Shown: positions 52,789-61,522 of the stretch, in pieces
Layout of the letters: the number at the start of each line of letters is the position of its first letter
Position numbering within the stretch: the first letter of the stretch is position 1
Source of the DNA: Mycobacterium stomatepiae
GTDB taxonomy: Bacteria > Actinomycetota > Actinomycetes > Mycobacteriales > Mycobacteriaceae
Length of the DNA: 64,000 nucleotides
Reading direction: 5' to 3'
NCBI RefSeq assembly: GCF_010731715.1
Contig: NZ_AP022587.1
Span: forward strand, 434,001 to 498,000
Made by a program: the position numbers and the translations under genes
Notes under the pieces: generated by a model
Databases searched by the model: none
What the model saw: the letters and a program-made list of their open reading frames with translations, nothing else
Told to the model about the DNA's origin: nothing

Positions 52789-53278
52789 GGACTACGCGCT
52801 CGCGGAGTGGCAGCGGATCCTCGACATCAATTTGACCGGTGTGTTTCTCGGCATTCGCGCGGTGGTGAAGCCGATGAAGGAAGCCGGACGCGGTTCGATC
52901 ATCAACATCTCCTCGATCGAAGGAATGGCCGGCACCATCGCCTGCCACGGTTACACCGCAACGAAATTCGCGGTGCGGGGCCTGACCAAGTCGGCTGCGC
53001 TGGAGCTGGGTCCCAGCGGAATCCGGGTCAACTCGATCCATCCCGGCCTGATCAAGACCCCGATGACCGATTGGGTTCCCGACGACATCTTCCAGACCGC
53101 GCTGGGCCGGGCCGCCGAACCTCGGGAGGTCTCCAGCCTGGTGATCTACCTGGCCAGCGACGAGTCCAGCTATTCCACCGGGTCGGAGTTCGTCGTCGAC
53201 GGCGGTTGCACCGCGGGCCTGGGCCACAAGGACTTCTCCGCCATCGAGACCAACGCGCAACCGGAGTGGGTTACGTAG
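52496..53278 (+). CDS. fabG3: 3-alpha(20-beta)-hydroxysteroid dehydrogenase-like SDR (FabG3, Rv2002 homolog)
   Basis: A 260-aa SDR almost collinear with Mtb FabG3/Rv2002: '[19 protein letters not shown]', '[17 protein letters not shown]', '[16 protein letters not shown]', '[20 protein letters not shown]' and the C-terminal 'QPEWVT'. Rv2002 is an NADH-dependent 20-beta-hydroxysteroid dehydrogenase. TTG 52496 follows ACAGGAGA by ~7 nt. Rv2002-Rv2007c cluster in Mtb, so its presence at the island edge near Rv2004c/2005c/2006/2007c homologs is a rearranged form of that locus. Its last 8 bp overlap the mmpL reading frame on the other strand. Confidence 0.92.
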   Translation: MAERLAGKVALISGGARGMGASHVRMMVAEGANVVFGDILDDEGKAVAAEVGDAARYLHLDVTKPDDWDAAVATALSEFGGVDVLVNNAGIINIGTFEDYALAEWQRILDINLTGVFLGIRAVVKPMKEAGRGSIINISSIEGMAGTIACHGYTATKFAVRGLTKSAALELGPSGIRVNSIHPGLIKTPMTDWVPDDIFQTALGRAAEPREVSSLVIYLASDESSYSTGSEFVVDGGCTAGLGHKDFSAIETNAQPEWVT

Positions 53279-56128
53279 CGGCGGTTACGGATTCGGGTTC
53301 CGTGGCCGGCTTCGGCCACGGTGACGGAACCGGGCGTTGCCGCACCCGCTGCGGCCACCAGAACCACTTGCCCAACAGCGCGGCGATGGATGGCGTCATC
53401 AGCGACCGCACGATCAGGGTGTCGAAGAGCAGGCCCAGGCCGATCGTGGTACCGACCTGGCCGATGACGGTCAGCTCGCTGACGCCATGGTCATCATCGT
53501 GAAGGCGAAGACCAATCCCGCCGACGTGACCACCGAGCCGGTGCCGCCCATCGACCGGATGATGCCGGTGTTCAACCCGGCGCGGATCTCCTCCTTGAAC
53601 CTCGCCACCAGTAGCAAGTTGTAGTCGGCGCCGACGGCGAGCAGGATGATGACCGACATGGCTAGCACCATCCAGTGCAGCTCGATACCGATGATGTGCT
53701 GCCAGATCAGCACCGAGAGCCCGAACGACGCACCCAGTGAGAGCAGGACGGTTCCGACGATCACCGCCGAGGCCACCACGCCTCGCGTGATGATCAGCAT
53801 GATGATGAAAATCAGGCAGAGCGAAGCGATCCCGGCGATCAACAGGTCGTAGGTATTGCCGTCACTGAGGTCTTTGTAAATTGCCGCAGTGCCCCCGAGA
53901 TAGATCTTGGAGCCCTCCAGCGGTGTGCCCTTGAGCGCCTCATAGGCGGCCTTCTTGATGGCGGCGATGTGCGAAATGCCTTCTTGGGACATCGGATCGC
54001 CGTCGTGGCTGATGATGAAGCGCACGGCGTGGCCGTCGGGCGAGATGAAGTTCTTCATGCCCCTCTTGAACTCGGTGTTGTTGAAGATCTCCGGCGGCAG
54101 GTAAAACGAGTCGTCGTTCTTGGACGCGTCGAACGCCTTACCCATCGCGTTGCCATTCTTCTGCGCCTCGTTCTGCTGATCCTGCAGACCCTTCTGGGTC
54201 GAATACATGGTCAGCATCAGCGCCACCATCTGAGGCATCAGGGTGTCGAGATGATCCATGATCGGGAGCAGGCTCTCGATGTCATCGGTCATCGTGTCGA
54301 TGCCGTCGAGGGTGTCGAAGACGGAGTGAATCGACCAGCAGACGGGGATGTCGAAGCAATGCTTTTCCCAGTAGAAGTAGCTGCGGACAGGCCGGAAGGT
54401 GTCCTCGAAATCAGCTATGTGGTCCCGTAATTCGTTGATGTCGATGGTCATGTCGTGCATCTTTTTGACCATTTTGTGCATGTCGTTGGACATCTGCACG
54501 GTGATGCTGGACATCTTTTCCATGCTGTCGATCGTCGTCTGCATCATGTCGGCCTGCTTGAGCATGTCGGCCATCTGGTCTTCTTGGTACTTCTGATTCA
54601 TCTGCTGGGTGACACCCTGCATGCTGATCTGAAATGGAATCGAGGTGTGCTCAATCGGCGTGCCCTCGGGCCGCGTAATCGCTTGCACGCGACCGATTCC
54701 CGGTACACGAAAGATCGTCTTCGCGATCTTGTCGATCACCAGGAAGTCCGCGGAGTTGCGCAGGTCGTGATCGCTTTCGATCATCAGCACCTCGGGGTTC
54801 ATCCGCGCGTGCGAGAAGTGGCGATCGGCGGCGGCGTATCCCTCGTTGGCGGGCAGATCCGCGGGCAAGTAGTTGCGGTCGTTGTAGTTGGTGCGGTATC
54901 CGGGCAGCGTCAGCAAGCCGATCAGCGCGATCCCGATCGTCATGACCAGGATCGGCCCGGGCCACCGCACGATCACGGCGCCGATCTTGCGCCACATGCG
55001 AATACGTTGCGTTCGCTTGGGTTCCAGCGTCTTGCCGAACCGCGTTGCCACGGTGATGACCGCGGGACCCAGCGTCAACGCCGCGGCCACGACGACCACC
55101 ATGCCGATGGCCAACGGGATACCCAGCGTCTGGAAATACGGCAGGTTGGTGAAGTGCAGGCAGAACGTCGCACCGGCGATCGTCAGGCCCGAGCCGAGCA
55201 CCACGTGCGCGGTGCCGTGGAACATGTCGTAGTAGGCGTCTTCGCGCGAATCGCCCTTACCCCGGGCTTCCTGATATCGGCCGATCAAGAAGATCGCGTA
55301 GTCGGTGGCGGCCGCGATCGCCAGCGTGACTAGCAGATTGGTCGCGAATGTCGAGAGCCCGATGATGTTGTAGTAGCCCAGGAATGCGACCGTGCCGCGT
55401 GCAGCCGACAGCTCGAGCACCACCATCACCATCGTCAACAACACCGTGACGATGGACCGGTAGACCAACAGCATCATCGCGATGATCACGGTGAAAGTGC
55501 ACATCGTGATGAGTTGGACGCTGCGGTCACCCGCTACGTGCTGATCCGCTGAGAGCGCGGCGGGTCCGGTAACGTAGGCCTTCACGCCGTTGGGCGTGGG
55601 CATGCTTCTGACGATGTCTTGCACGGACTCGACGGATTCGTTGGCCAGCGACTCGCCCTGATTACCGGCGAGGTAGACCTGAACATAGGCGGCCTTGCCG
55701 TCGTTGCTCTGCGCACCAGCCCCGGTCAGTGGGTCGCTCCACATGTCCTGAACGTGCTCAACGTGTTTGGTGTCGGCGTCGAGCTTTTTGACGATCTGGT
55801 CGTAGTAGGCGTGCGCATCGGCGCCGAGCGGTTGTTGCCCTTCGAGAACGATCATGATCGAGCTGTTGGACTTGTATTCGTTGAACACGGCGCCCATGCG
55901 CTTGGTCGCGACCACCGATTGCGCATCGTCGGGGGCCATCGAGACCGAGCGCATCTTCCCGACGGTGTCCAAGTCCGGGACGATCGTGCTGAGCACCGCG
56001 ATCAGCGCTATCCAGCCCAGGATGACGAATACCGCGTACTTCCGGATGAAACGCGGGATCTTCTCCCGCACTGGCACCTCAGCCGTCGGGATCGCATCGG
56101 TGCGGGTGTCGTTGAACGTTGTGCTCAT
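53271..56128 (-). pseudogene. mmpL: MmpL-family RND transporter with apparent 1-bp deletion near the 3' end
   Basis: 885 codons of an RND lipid/siderophore transporter: N-terminal helix, two large periplasmic domains and two sets of transmembrane helices with '[16 protein letters not shown]' and '[15 protein letters not shown]'. In frame it stops at 53471 just after 'FAFTMMTMA'. Adding one G near 53490 restores '...[27 protein letters not shown]'-type sequence (shown in parts) to a stop at 53271, giving 952 aa, the usual MmpL4/5 length. Probably MmpL4/5-like, exporting siderophores or lipids, or drug efflux. Its ATG overlaps the mmpS stop by 4 bp. The lesion may be a sequencing error. Confidence 0.85.
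53297..53330. terminator. Imperfect hairpin between convergent fabG3 and mmpL
   Basis: A long imperfect inverted repeat: GTTCCG and CGGAAC outer arms, TGGCC/GGCCA inner arms. It starts 19 bp after the fabG3 stop and lies within the 3' end of mmpL in its restored frame. It could stop fabG3 transcription, though it might just be coding sequence. Confidence 0.35.
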
Positions 56129-56559
56129 GCGGATTTCACCAGGCAGAAGGTCAGGGCGTGCACGCCGGTGGTTATCTTCTCGTCCTTGATTTCGTCATCG
56201 ATGGTGATGCGGCAACCGAGGTAGTCGCCATCGCTTTGCGCCGAGAGGTTCGGGAAGACCGACGGCGCGGTCGTTTTGAGGACCAGCGTCCAGGGCAGTG
56301 GCGCTCCGTCGATTCGCTTGGGGTCGGCGGACAGATCCAGGTAGTTCACGTTTGCGTGGCTGGCCGAGCCGAAGACTTCGTATTTGACGACCTTGGGCTT
56401 GAACGGCTTGGAGTCGTCCAGCCGCGGGCTCGTCATGACGCCGGTGTCATTGGCACCGAAGAAAGACTTGACCCGCACCACGGCAAAGCCGCCGACTACC
56501 ACAACCGCCACGATCAGGAGCGGCAACCAGGCGTTCCGCACGATCTTCGATAGCAGCAA
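56125..56559 (-). CDS. mmpS: MmpS-family accessory membrane protein
   Basis: A 144-aa protein: one N-terminal transmembrane helix (~residues 10-30, '[20 protein letters not shown]') and a periplasmic beta-rich domain with the MmpS signatures '[19 protein letters not shown]' and '[13 protein letters not shown]'. It partners MmpL in export. ATG 56559 is first of the mmpS-mmpL operon, with a repeat-rich operator 240 bp upstream (56792-56821) toward the TetR gene. Mtb mmpS5-mmpL5 is controlled by the MarR protein Rv0678; here a TetR protein is the neighbour. Confidence 0.9.
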   Translation of the reverse strand: MLLSKIVRNAWLPLLIVAVVVVGGFAVVRVKSFFGANDTGVMTSPRLDDSKPFKPKVVKYEVFGSASHANVNYLDLSADPKRIDGAPLPWTLVLKTTAPSVFPNLSAQSDGDYLGCRITIDDEIKDEKITTGVHALTFCLVKSA

Positions 56560-56791
56560 CTACGTGAGTCCTTTTCTCGTCACCGTGGTCTGGCCGGCGC
56601 CCGCACAATTCGCGGGCATTCGTGTGCGCGAGCCGCATGATTCAGCATCGGATTTCGGCTCTCGCCGCGACTTGCGCGCCCGATCGTTGCTTGCGGAGGA
56701 AGCCAACGGCGTGTGCCGGCGGCCGTTTCCGGTGCCGACGCGTGCCTCGCTCTGCGGAAGCGTCCCCGAACACCGCCACCAGCGCATAGTA

Positions 56792-56821
56792 CATGATGTG
56801 CACATCTTGCACATCATGCAA
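56792..56821. promoter_or_regulatory. Operator with three 9-bp-spaced TGCA repeats within an 11-bp inverted repeat
   Basis: CATGATGTGCA-CATCT-TGCACATCATG (56792-56818) is a perfect 11-bp inverted repeat. It also contains direct repeats TGCAC at 56799 and 56808 and TGCAA at 56817, spaced exactly 9 bp. The same three-fold TGCAC array recurs next to the tetR start (57465-57487). Probably the TetR binding site controlling mmpS. Confidence 0.7.
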
Positions 56822-56843
56822 CGTTCGCTGGCGGTGTTTCAGA

Positions 56844-57461
56844 TCACTCTGTGAAGATGCTGTTCACGAGCGCGGCAGCCCGCTCGACATAGGGCATCGG
56901 CGTGTCGTCGGGATCTACCGGCTCGCTGTTTGCCCACTTTTCGAGGCCCGAACGCACCGCGGTCAGGGCTAGGGCGGAGATCAGGGCGGCCATCTCGTCG
57001 TCGGGCTTCATGTCCTGGCGGCGCACGATGATGTCGGCCAGCTGAAGCTGGAAACGCTCCAGGTCGGCGAGGAACGCGGCCAGCACCGCGGGCGACGTCT
57101 TGGCGAGTTCGAGCATGTGGGCGGCCTGCTCACGCAGCGGAGGCACGTCGCGCAGATGGTGCGCGGCCAGGGTGATCAGCTCGGCCAGCACCACCGAGTA
57201 CGGAGCCGGTCCGGCCGCGACGAAGTCCGCGACCAGCTCGGGAGGGATGTCCGAGGGGCCGTAGGCGATGGCGGACTCTTTGTTCGGGAAGTAGTTGAAG
57301 AACGTGCGCGTCGAGATTCCCGCTTCGGCGCAGATTTCCTCGATCGTCACCTTGTCGAAGCCGCGCTCGAGGGCCAGCCGCACCGCGGCATCTCGGATGT
57401 CTGCGCTGGTCTCGCGGCGACGCCGCTCGCGCAGTCCCATCGGGTTGGCCATACCTTCCAT
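56844..57461 (-). CDS. TetR-family regulator of the mmpS-mmpL locus
   Basis: A 205-aa regulator with an N-terminal basic stretch ('LRERRRRETSADIRDAA') and the HTH 'VTIEEICAEAGISTRTFFNYFPNKESAIAY' (quoted in one piece only as its 20-residue core: EEICAEAGISTRTFFNYFPN). ATG 57461 ('MEGMANPMG') is chosen; an upstream ATG at 57491 would lie beyond the operator. Three TGCAC repeats lie 4-27 nt before the ATG, so it likely represses itself. It lies 284 bp upstream of mmpS with a matching operator, so it probably regulates that operon. Confidence 0.88.
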   Translation of the reverse strand: MEGMANPMGLRERRRRETSADIRDAAVRLALERGFDKVTIEEICAEAGISTRTFFNYFPNKESAIAYGPSDIPPELVADFVAAGPAPYSVVLAELITLAAHHLRDVPPLREQAAHMLELAKTSPAVLAAFLADLERFQLQLADIIVRRQDMKPDDEMAALISALALTAVRSGLEKWANSEPVDPDDTPMPYVERAAALVNSIFTE

Positions 57462-57464
57462 AGT

Positions 57465-57487
57465 TGCACGTTCTGCACACTTTGCAC
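57465..57487. promoter_or_regulatory. Triple TGCAC operator at the tetR start
   Basis: TGCAC occurs at 57465, 57474 and 57483, each 9 bp apart. The same spacing occurs at 56799/56808/56817. Probably autoregulatory, overlapping the ribosome site or a leaderless promoter. Confidence 0.65.
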
Positions 57488-57597
57488 TCAACTCGGCCGA
57501 TCGGCACCCCGACTCGCTAGGCTCGCGTGTCCGTTGTCATCTGCGCATGATCGTGAAATATCAACCTACACAATCAAATTTGTGGATAGCGAAGCGT

Positions 57598-58539
57598 TTA
57601 CCGGGACTGGTCGTCCGCCGGCGCGGCCAGGGCCGCCCAGAGATGGTCGCGCTGGCTGGCAAAGAATTTCGCCGAAATCGGCGCCTTGTCCACGATGTGG
57701 TCGAACGCGTGGAACGCGCCGGGCGCGACCTCCTCGTGAACGGGCACGCCCGCCTCTCGCAGCCGCCGCCCATAGTCCAGACACTCCTGGTGAAAAAGAT
57801 CCAACGTCCCGACGCCGATCCAGGCCGGAGCCAGCCCGGACAGGTCCGGGCGGCGACCCGGGGCCGCCTCGACGGGGTCTGCTCCGTCGAGGTACCACTG
57901 CCAGGCCAATTGATTGTCCGTTTCGGTCCACATCAGGCGCTTGGGACCGTCACGGTTTGCGCCGGTGCGATCATCGAGCATCGGGTAGACCAGCATCTGA
58001 TAGGAAAGCTCGATGTCGCCGCTGTCGTGCGCGCGCTGCGCCAGCGCGGCCGCGAAATTTCCGCCGGCGCTTGCCCCGCCGACCGCGATTCGGTCCGGGT
58101 CCACCGACGGTTGGCGCGCCAGCCAGAGCAGCGCGGCATAACAATCTTCGAGCGGTGCCGGGTATGGGTGCTCGGGTGCGAGTCGGTGCTCGACCGCCGC
58201 TATCGCGACACCGGTCAAGCGAGATAGCTTGCGGCAGAACTTATCGTCCTGGGCGGCGGTGCCCATGATGGTGCCGCCGCCGTGGATCCACAGCAGCGCG
58301 GGTGCGCGCTCGGGAAGGCCGGCCGGACGGTGCATGCGCACCGTGACGTGTTCGTTGACGCTGATCACGGGGACGTCGCGGAGCCGGCCGGCGTTACCGA
58401 GGACTTGCATGATGGCCCGCTGAATCTTGTAGCCGCGGTGCAGGGCGTATCCCCGGGGCAGAAGTCGGGCGACCTTGCGCAGATCGGGATCCAGCGCCTG
58501 CGGCGAGGTGAAGGCATTCTCGGGCAACGCGTTTGCCAT
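57598..58539 (-). CDS. Hormone-sensitive-lipase-family alpha/beta hydrolase (esterase)
   Basis: A 313-aa esterase. The oxyanion motif is 'WIHGGGTIMG', the nucleophile is in 'GGASAGGNFAAAL' (GxSxG) and the catalytic His is in 'GAFHAFDH'. The sequence fits the HSL/Lip family, which hydrolyses short- to medium-chain esters. ATG 58539 ('MANALPENAF') is preferred; ATG 58560 adds seven residues. It follows the alkylation-repair cluster on the same strand but has a ~55-bp gap, so it is probably separate. Confidence 0.85.
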   Translation of the reverse strand: MANALPENAFTSPQALDPDLRKVARLLPRGYALHRGYKIQRAIMQVLGNAGRLRDVPVISVNEHVTVRMHRPAGLPERAPALLWIHGGGTIMGTAAQDDKFCRKLSRLTGVAIAAVEHRLAPEHPYPAPLEDCYAALLWLARQPSVDPDRIAVGGASAGGNFAAALAQRAHDSGDIELSYQMLVYPMLDDRTGANRDGPKRLMWTETDNQLAWQWYLDGADPVEAAPGRRPDLSGLAPAWIGVGTLDLFHQECLDYGRRLREAGVPVHEEVAPGAFHAFDHIVDKAPISAKFFASQRDHLWAALAAPADDQSR

Positions 58540-58593
58540 GGGTGTTCTCTGTTCCCTCATGCCGATAGGCCAGTTTGACCATACACAGCGGGG

Positions 58594-59214
58594 TTATCGG
58601 GCCGAGTCGTCGATCTGAACGGGGTATCCGGCGCGCAAGATTCGCGTCGTGGATAGCGGGGTGAGCACCGTGGCCTCGCCGCTTGCCGGTCGAAGTAGCT
58701 TTCGCCGATAGGAGTTGTCATGGCCCCAGAGCGCCAGGTGGTCGCCGACGACGGTGGCTGGTCCGGAGTCAGTGGCGACGTACACCCCGTCGGGCAGATC
58801 GTCCCAGGCGGCGCGGTGGCCGGTCTTGTCCATCCGTTCGCGGTGCAGCCGAGCGTCGATGTCTTTGGCGTAAAGTGTTGTCGTGCTCTGGGTTTCACGC
58901 CACAACGATCGGTAGGTCTGGTAGTCGCGGTGGCGGCATTCGCCGCAGGGACGATGCCCGGCGGCCAACGCCACCGCTTCGTCGAGGAAGAAGAGGGGCG
59001 TGTAGCGGTTCGGTTCCCACTGCGTCACTCGGCGATCTCGGAACGACAGCACACACGTGATCCAGGTCTTGTGTTGATGATTGCGCACGACCTCACATGT
59101 GCCGCGTCCCTCGTGCAGACGGCCGCGGTTGCCCATCCAGGCGCCCCGGCCCGCTACGGCGATGATCTCGCCCAGCGGTGAGACGCGGTTGCGCGCCGGC
59201 CCCTCCGTCGTCAT
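58594..59214 (-). CDS. Conserved protein with an Ada-like zinc-binding segment
   Basis: A 206-aa protein of unassigned function. The middle section ('YTPLFFLDEAVALAAGHRPC', 'GECRHRDYQTYR') resembles the second half of the Ada N-terminal methylphosphotriester-binding domain, where an 'AxxAGFRPCxxC' segment supplies two zinc-binding cysteines. The first pair of cysteines may be in 'GTCEVV' and 'ITCVLSF', but that is uncertain. Its ATG overlaps the ogt stop (ATGA, 59211-59214), so it is translated with the alkylation-repair Ogt. A role as a DNA-damage or methylation sensor is inferred from this only. Confidence 0.6.
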   Translation of the reverse strand: MTTEGPARNRVSPLGEIIAVAGRGAWMGNRGRLHEGRGTCEVVRNHQHKTWITCVLSFRDRRVTQWEPNRYTPLFFLDEAVALAAGHRPCGECRHRDYQTYRSLWRETQSTTTLYAKDIDARLHRERMDKTGHRAAWDDLPDGVYVATDSGPATVVGDHLALWGHDNSYRRKLLRPASGEATVLTPLSTTRILRAGYPVQIDDSAR

Positions 59215-59813
59215 CCCTCCCGCTCGAGGTCGAGCAGCACCCGCTTGGCGTCGGCTCCGCCCCGGTAGGCACCGACGGCTCCGTCGGACCGGATCACCCG
59301 ATGGCAGGGCACGACGATCGGGATCGGGTTGCTCGCGCACGCGCTGCCCACGGCGCGTACCGCCTTGGGGGAGCCGGCCAGTCGCGCCAGCGCCGCGTAG
59401 CTCGCCGTGGCGCCATAGCTGATCTCGTCATTGAGGTGTTCGAGGACCGTGCGCCGAAACCCGTGCGACAGTGTCCAGTCCAGCGCCACATCGAAGCTGT
59501 GCCGGCGGCCGGCAAAGTATTCGTCTAGCTGACGCGCGATCGGATCGAGCCGCGTCGGCGCCTCGAGCACCCGCGGGCTTATCCGCTCCGAGAGCGTCAG
59601 CAGCACGCCGTCCGGATCCTCGTTGGCGAAGGCCACCCGCACCAGTCCGAGCGGGGTGGCCGCCAGCAGCAGCGGCCCGACGGCGGAGTCCACCGTGCGA
59701 TAGGCGATGTCGAGCAGGCCGTCGGCCTGAGCCTCTCGCTCCAGACGCGCGTGCAGGCGTTGCAGACGATCCGGGTCGACGGCGTAGTGGTGCGCGAGGT
59801 CAGTCGGGGTCAT
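59211..59813 (-). CDS. ogt: O6-alkylguanine-DNA alkyltransferase (Ogt family)
   Basis: A 200-aa suicide DNA-repair protein. The alkyl-acceptor Cys is in 'IVVPCHRVIRSDGAVGAYRGG' (core PCHRV), with the DNA-binding 'FRRTVLEHLNDEISYGATASYAALA' (HTH region) and 'AVGSACASNP' before the active site. A ~30-residue N-terminal extension precedes the Ogt domain. ATG 59813 lies within the last codons of the sigma gene (14-bp overlap). The order sigma-ogt-Ada-like protein suggests an alkylation-response unit. Confidence 0.9.
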   Translation of the reverse strand: MTPTDLAHHYAVDPDRLQRLHARLEREAQADGLLDIAYRTVDSAVGPLLLAATPLGLVRVAFANEDPDGVLLTLSERISPRVLEAPTRLDPIARQLDEYFAGRRHSFDVALDWTLSHGFRRTVLEHLNDEISYGATASYAALARLAGSPKAVRAVGSACASNPIPIVVPCHRVIRSDGAVGAYRGGADAKRVLLDLEREG

Positions 59814-60315
59814 GGTCGTTCCTTGCAGTGTCGATGACGGGATAGGTGCGCCGCAGGGTGGCGATGCCATCGGCCGCGGCGCGGCGGGCAGCGGCAACGC
59901 TGCTGTCGAGGATCGTCGCGATCTGCGCGTAGGGCAGGCCCGCCAGATAGTGATAGGCGACGGCCTGCCGTTGCTTGGGTGGCAGCGCGCCCACGGCCGT
60001 TTCGAGGTCGAGGTCGTGGCGATCGGTTCGTTCCCCGGCAGGGGAGTCGGGGGCATCGGCGACCGGGATGGCCCGTCGCGCTGCCGCGCGAGCGATGTCG
60101 ATGGCTTTGCGGTGGGCGATCGTGACCAGCCACGCCTCGACATTGGCGTCTGCCGGCAGTTGCGGGTAGGCCTTCAGCGCCGCGAGGAAGGTGTCCGACC
60201 AGGCGTCGTCGGCGTCGCTGTGGCCGACCACGGCGTGTACGACCCGCAAGACCGTCGCGCCGTGCTGCGCCACGACAGCCTCGAAGGGCAACTTGACGTC
60301 CTGGGCGGCCTTCAC
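59800..60315 (-). CDS. ECF-type RNA polymerase sigma factor
   Basis: A 171-aa sigma70-family protein. Region 2 is ~residues 10-80 ('DADDAWSDTFLAALKAYPQL', 'EAWLVTIAHRKAIDIAR'), and region 4 is ~105-155 ('LPPKQRQAVAYHYLAGLPYAQIATIL'). No anti-sigma gene is adjacent. It overlaps ogt, so it may be a damage-responsive regulator of repair genes, or act as part of a non-canonical Ada-like switch. ATG 60315 follows GGAGGAAA. Confidence 0.85.
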   Translation of the reverse strand: MKAAQDVKLPFEAVVAQHGATVLRVVHAVVGHSDADDAWSDTFLAALKAYPQLPADANVEAWLVTIAHRKAIDIARAAARRAIPVADAPDSPAGERTDRHDLDLETAVGALPPKQRQAVAYHYLAGLPYAQIATILDSSVAAARRAAADGIATLRRTYPVIDTARNDHDPD

Positions 60316-60437
60316 GGTGAGATTTCCTCCTGCTCCCTGATGTGAAGACGTCGGCGCATCGTGGAATGTGAGAAATCGATTCGCATCCCCATCTCACGCT
60401 TGTCGACCGTTCATCGTCTACCACTAAAGGAGGTTGA

Positions 60438-60776
60438 ATGATGACTGCACGACACACGGTGATCGATAGCCCGTTGGGCGGGCTGACCCTGGTCGCCGAC
60501 GAGGGCGTCCTGACGGGCGTGTATTTCCGGCATCATTGGCACCCGCCCACAGCGGAGGCCCTCGGCGAGTACGTCGAGCTGGCCGCCGAATTGAGCACCA
60601 CCGCCTACGAAGTCGGTCAGATCGTCGGACGCAATCCGCTGAGTATCGTGATTCCGTGCCATCGGGTCGTCGGGAAAGACGGCGCGCTAACCGGCTACGC
60701 GGGTGGCCTGAAGCGCAAGCGTTTCTTGTTGGATTTGGAGGAGCCAGCTCCCGCGGTGGCTGGCAAGCTGTTCTGA
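60438..60776 (+). CDS. Shortened O6-alkylguanine-DNA alkyltransferase
   Basis: A 112-aa protein; family members have ~160-175. The N-terminus ('[25 protein letters not shown]') and the active-site half ('[23 protein letters not shown]', then '[18 protein letters not shown]') are typical, but ~50 residues between 'ALGEYV' and 'ELAAEL' are missing in frame. They include the 'RVW...IPYG...SYG' DNA-binding helix. The Cys acceptor remains, but DNA binding is probably impaired. ATG 60438 follows AAAGGAGG. It overlaps the next gene (TGATG). Confidence 0.75.
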   Translation: MMTARHTVIDSPLGGLTLVADEGVLTGVYFRHHWHPPTAEALGEYVELAAELSTTAYEVGQIVGRNPLSIVIPCHRVVGKDGALTGYAGGLKRKRFLLDLEEPAPAVAGKLF

Positions 60777-61489
60777 TGCCATCGAACTGGCGTAAGCGCG
60801 TTGATGCCGCGGACTGGGTAGCGGTCACCGCCGACATGAACGATGTCGGCGGTGCACTGCTCCCGGAGCTGATCACGCCGGCCGAATGCGCTTCGGTCAT
60901 CGAGCTTTACGCGGACGACGGTCTGTTTCGTGCCGTCGTCGATATGGGCCGGCACCGCTACGGGCAAGGCGAGTACCGGTACTTCAAACAGCCTTACCCA
61001 CGACCTATCGAAGACTTGAAACAGGCGTTGTACCCACGGTTATTGCCGATCGCCCGCGACTGGTGGACGAAGCTCGGCCGGGAAGCTCCCTGGCCCGACA
61101 CGCTCGATGAATGGCTGGACATGTGCCATCGTGCCGGCCAAATCAAGCCGACGGCTCTGATGCTCAAGTACGGCCCGGGTGATTGGAATGCGCTGCATCG
61201 AGACCTCTACGGAGAGCTTGTCTTTCCGCTTCAGGTCGTCATCAATCTCAACGAGCCTGGGGTTTCCCACACCGGGGGCGAATTCCTGCTCGTCGAGCAG
61301 CGAGCCCGGGCCCAGTCACGCGGGACGGCGACGACGCTGCCGCAAGGCCACGGCTACGTCTTCACCACCAGAGAACGGCCCGTCCGCTCGACGCGAGGAT
61401 GGTCGACAGCGTCGGTGCGCCACGGTGTGTCCGGCGTTCGCTCCGGCCAGCGCTACACGCTGGGGCTGATTTTCCACGACGCAGCCTGA
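60776..61489 (+). CDS. 2-oxoglutarate-Fe(II) oxygenase-like protein
   Basis: A 237-aa protein of the Oxygenase-NA/PF09859-like group. 'WNALHRDLYGELVFPLQV' supplies the HxD iron ligands; a later His in 'VRHGVSG' and Arg in 'SGQRYTLGLIFHD' complete the facial triad and 2OG-binding Arg. It is translationally coupled to the shortened Ogt (TGATG overlap), and such genes often adjoin Ada/AlkB-type repair genes, so nucleic-acid demethylation is a reasonable inference. Activity is unproven. Confidence 0.8.
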   Translation: MPSNWRKRVDAADWVAVTADMNDVGGALLPELITPAECASVIELYADDGLFRAVVDMGRHRYGQGEYRYFKQPYPRPIEDLKQALYPRLLPIARDWWTKLGREAPWPDTLDEWLDMCHRAGQIKPTALMLKYGPGDWNALHRDLYGELVFPLQVVINLNEPGVSHTGGEFLLVEQRARAQSRGTATTLPQGHGYVFTTRERPVRSTRGWSTASVRHGVSGVRSGQRYTLGLIFHDAA

Positions 61490-61522
61490 ACAGTCGTGGC
61501 CGGCTGCGGCACGATGGTGTTC

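Noticed and set aside
8366..53278. The dormancy region as a recent horizontally transferred island
   Set aside because: No integrase, tRNA or flanking repeats are seen and base composition looks like the flanks; clustering of core mycobacterial genes is a simpler view.
56384..56854. Plus-strand frame through mmpS and the operator region
   Set aside because: Antisense to mmpS, with no start signals; the operator palindrome lies within it.
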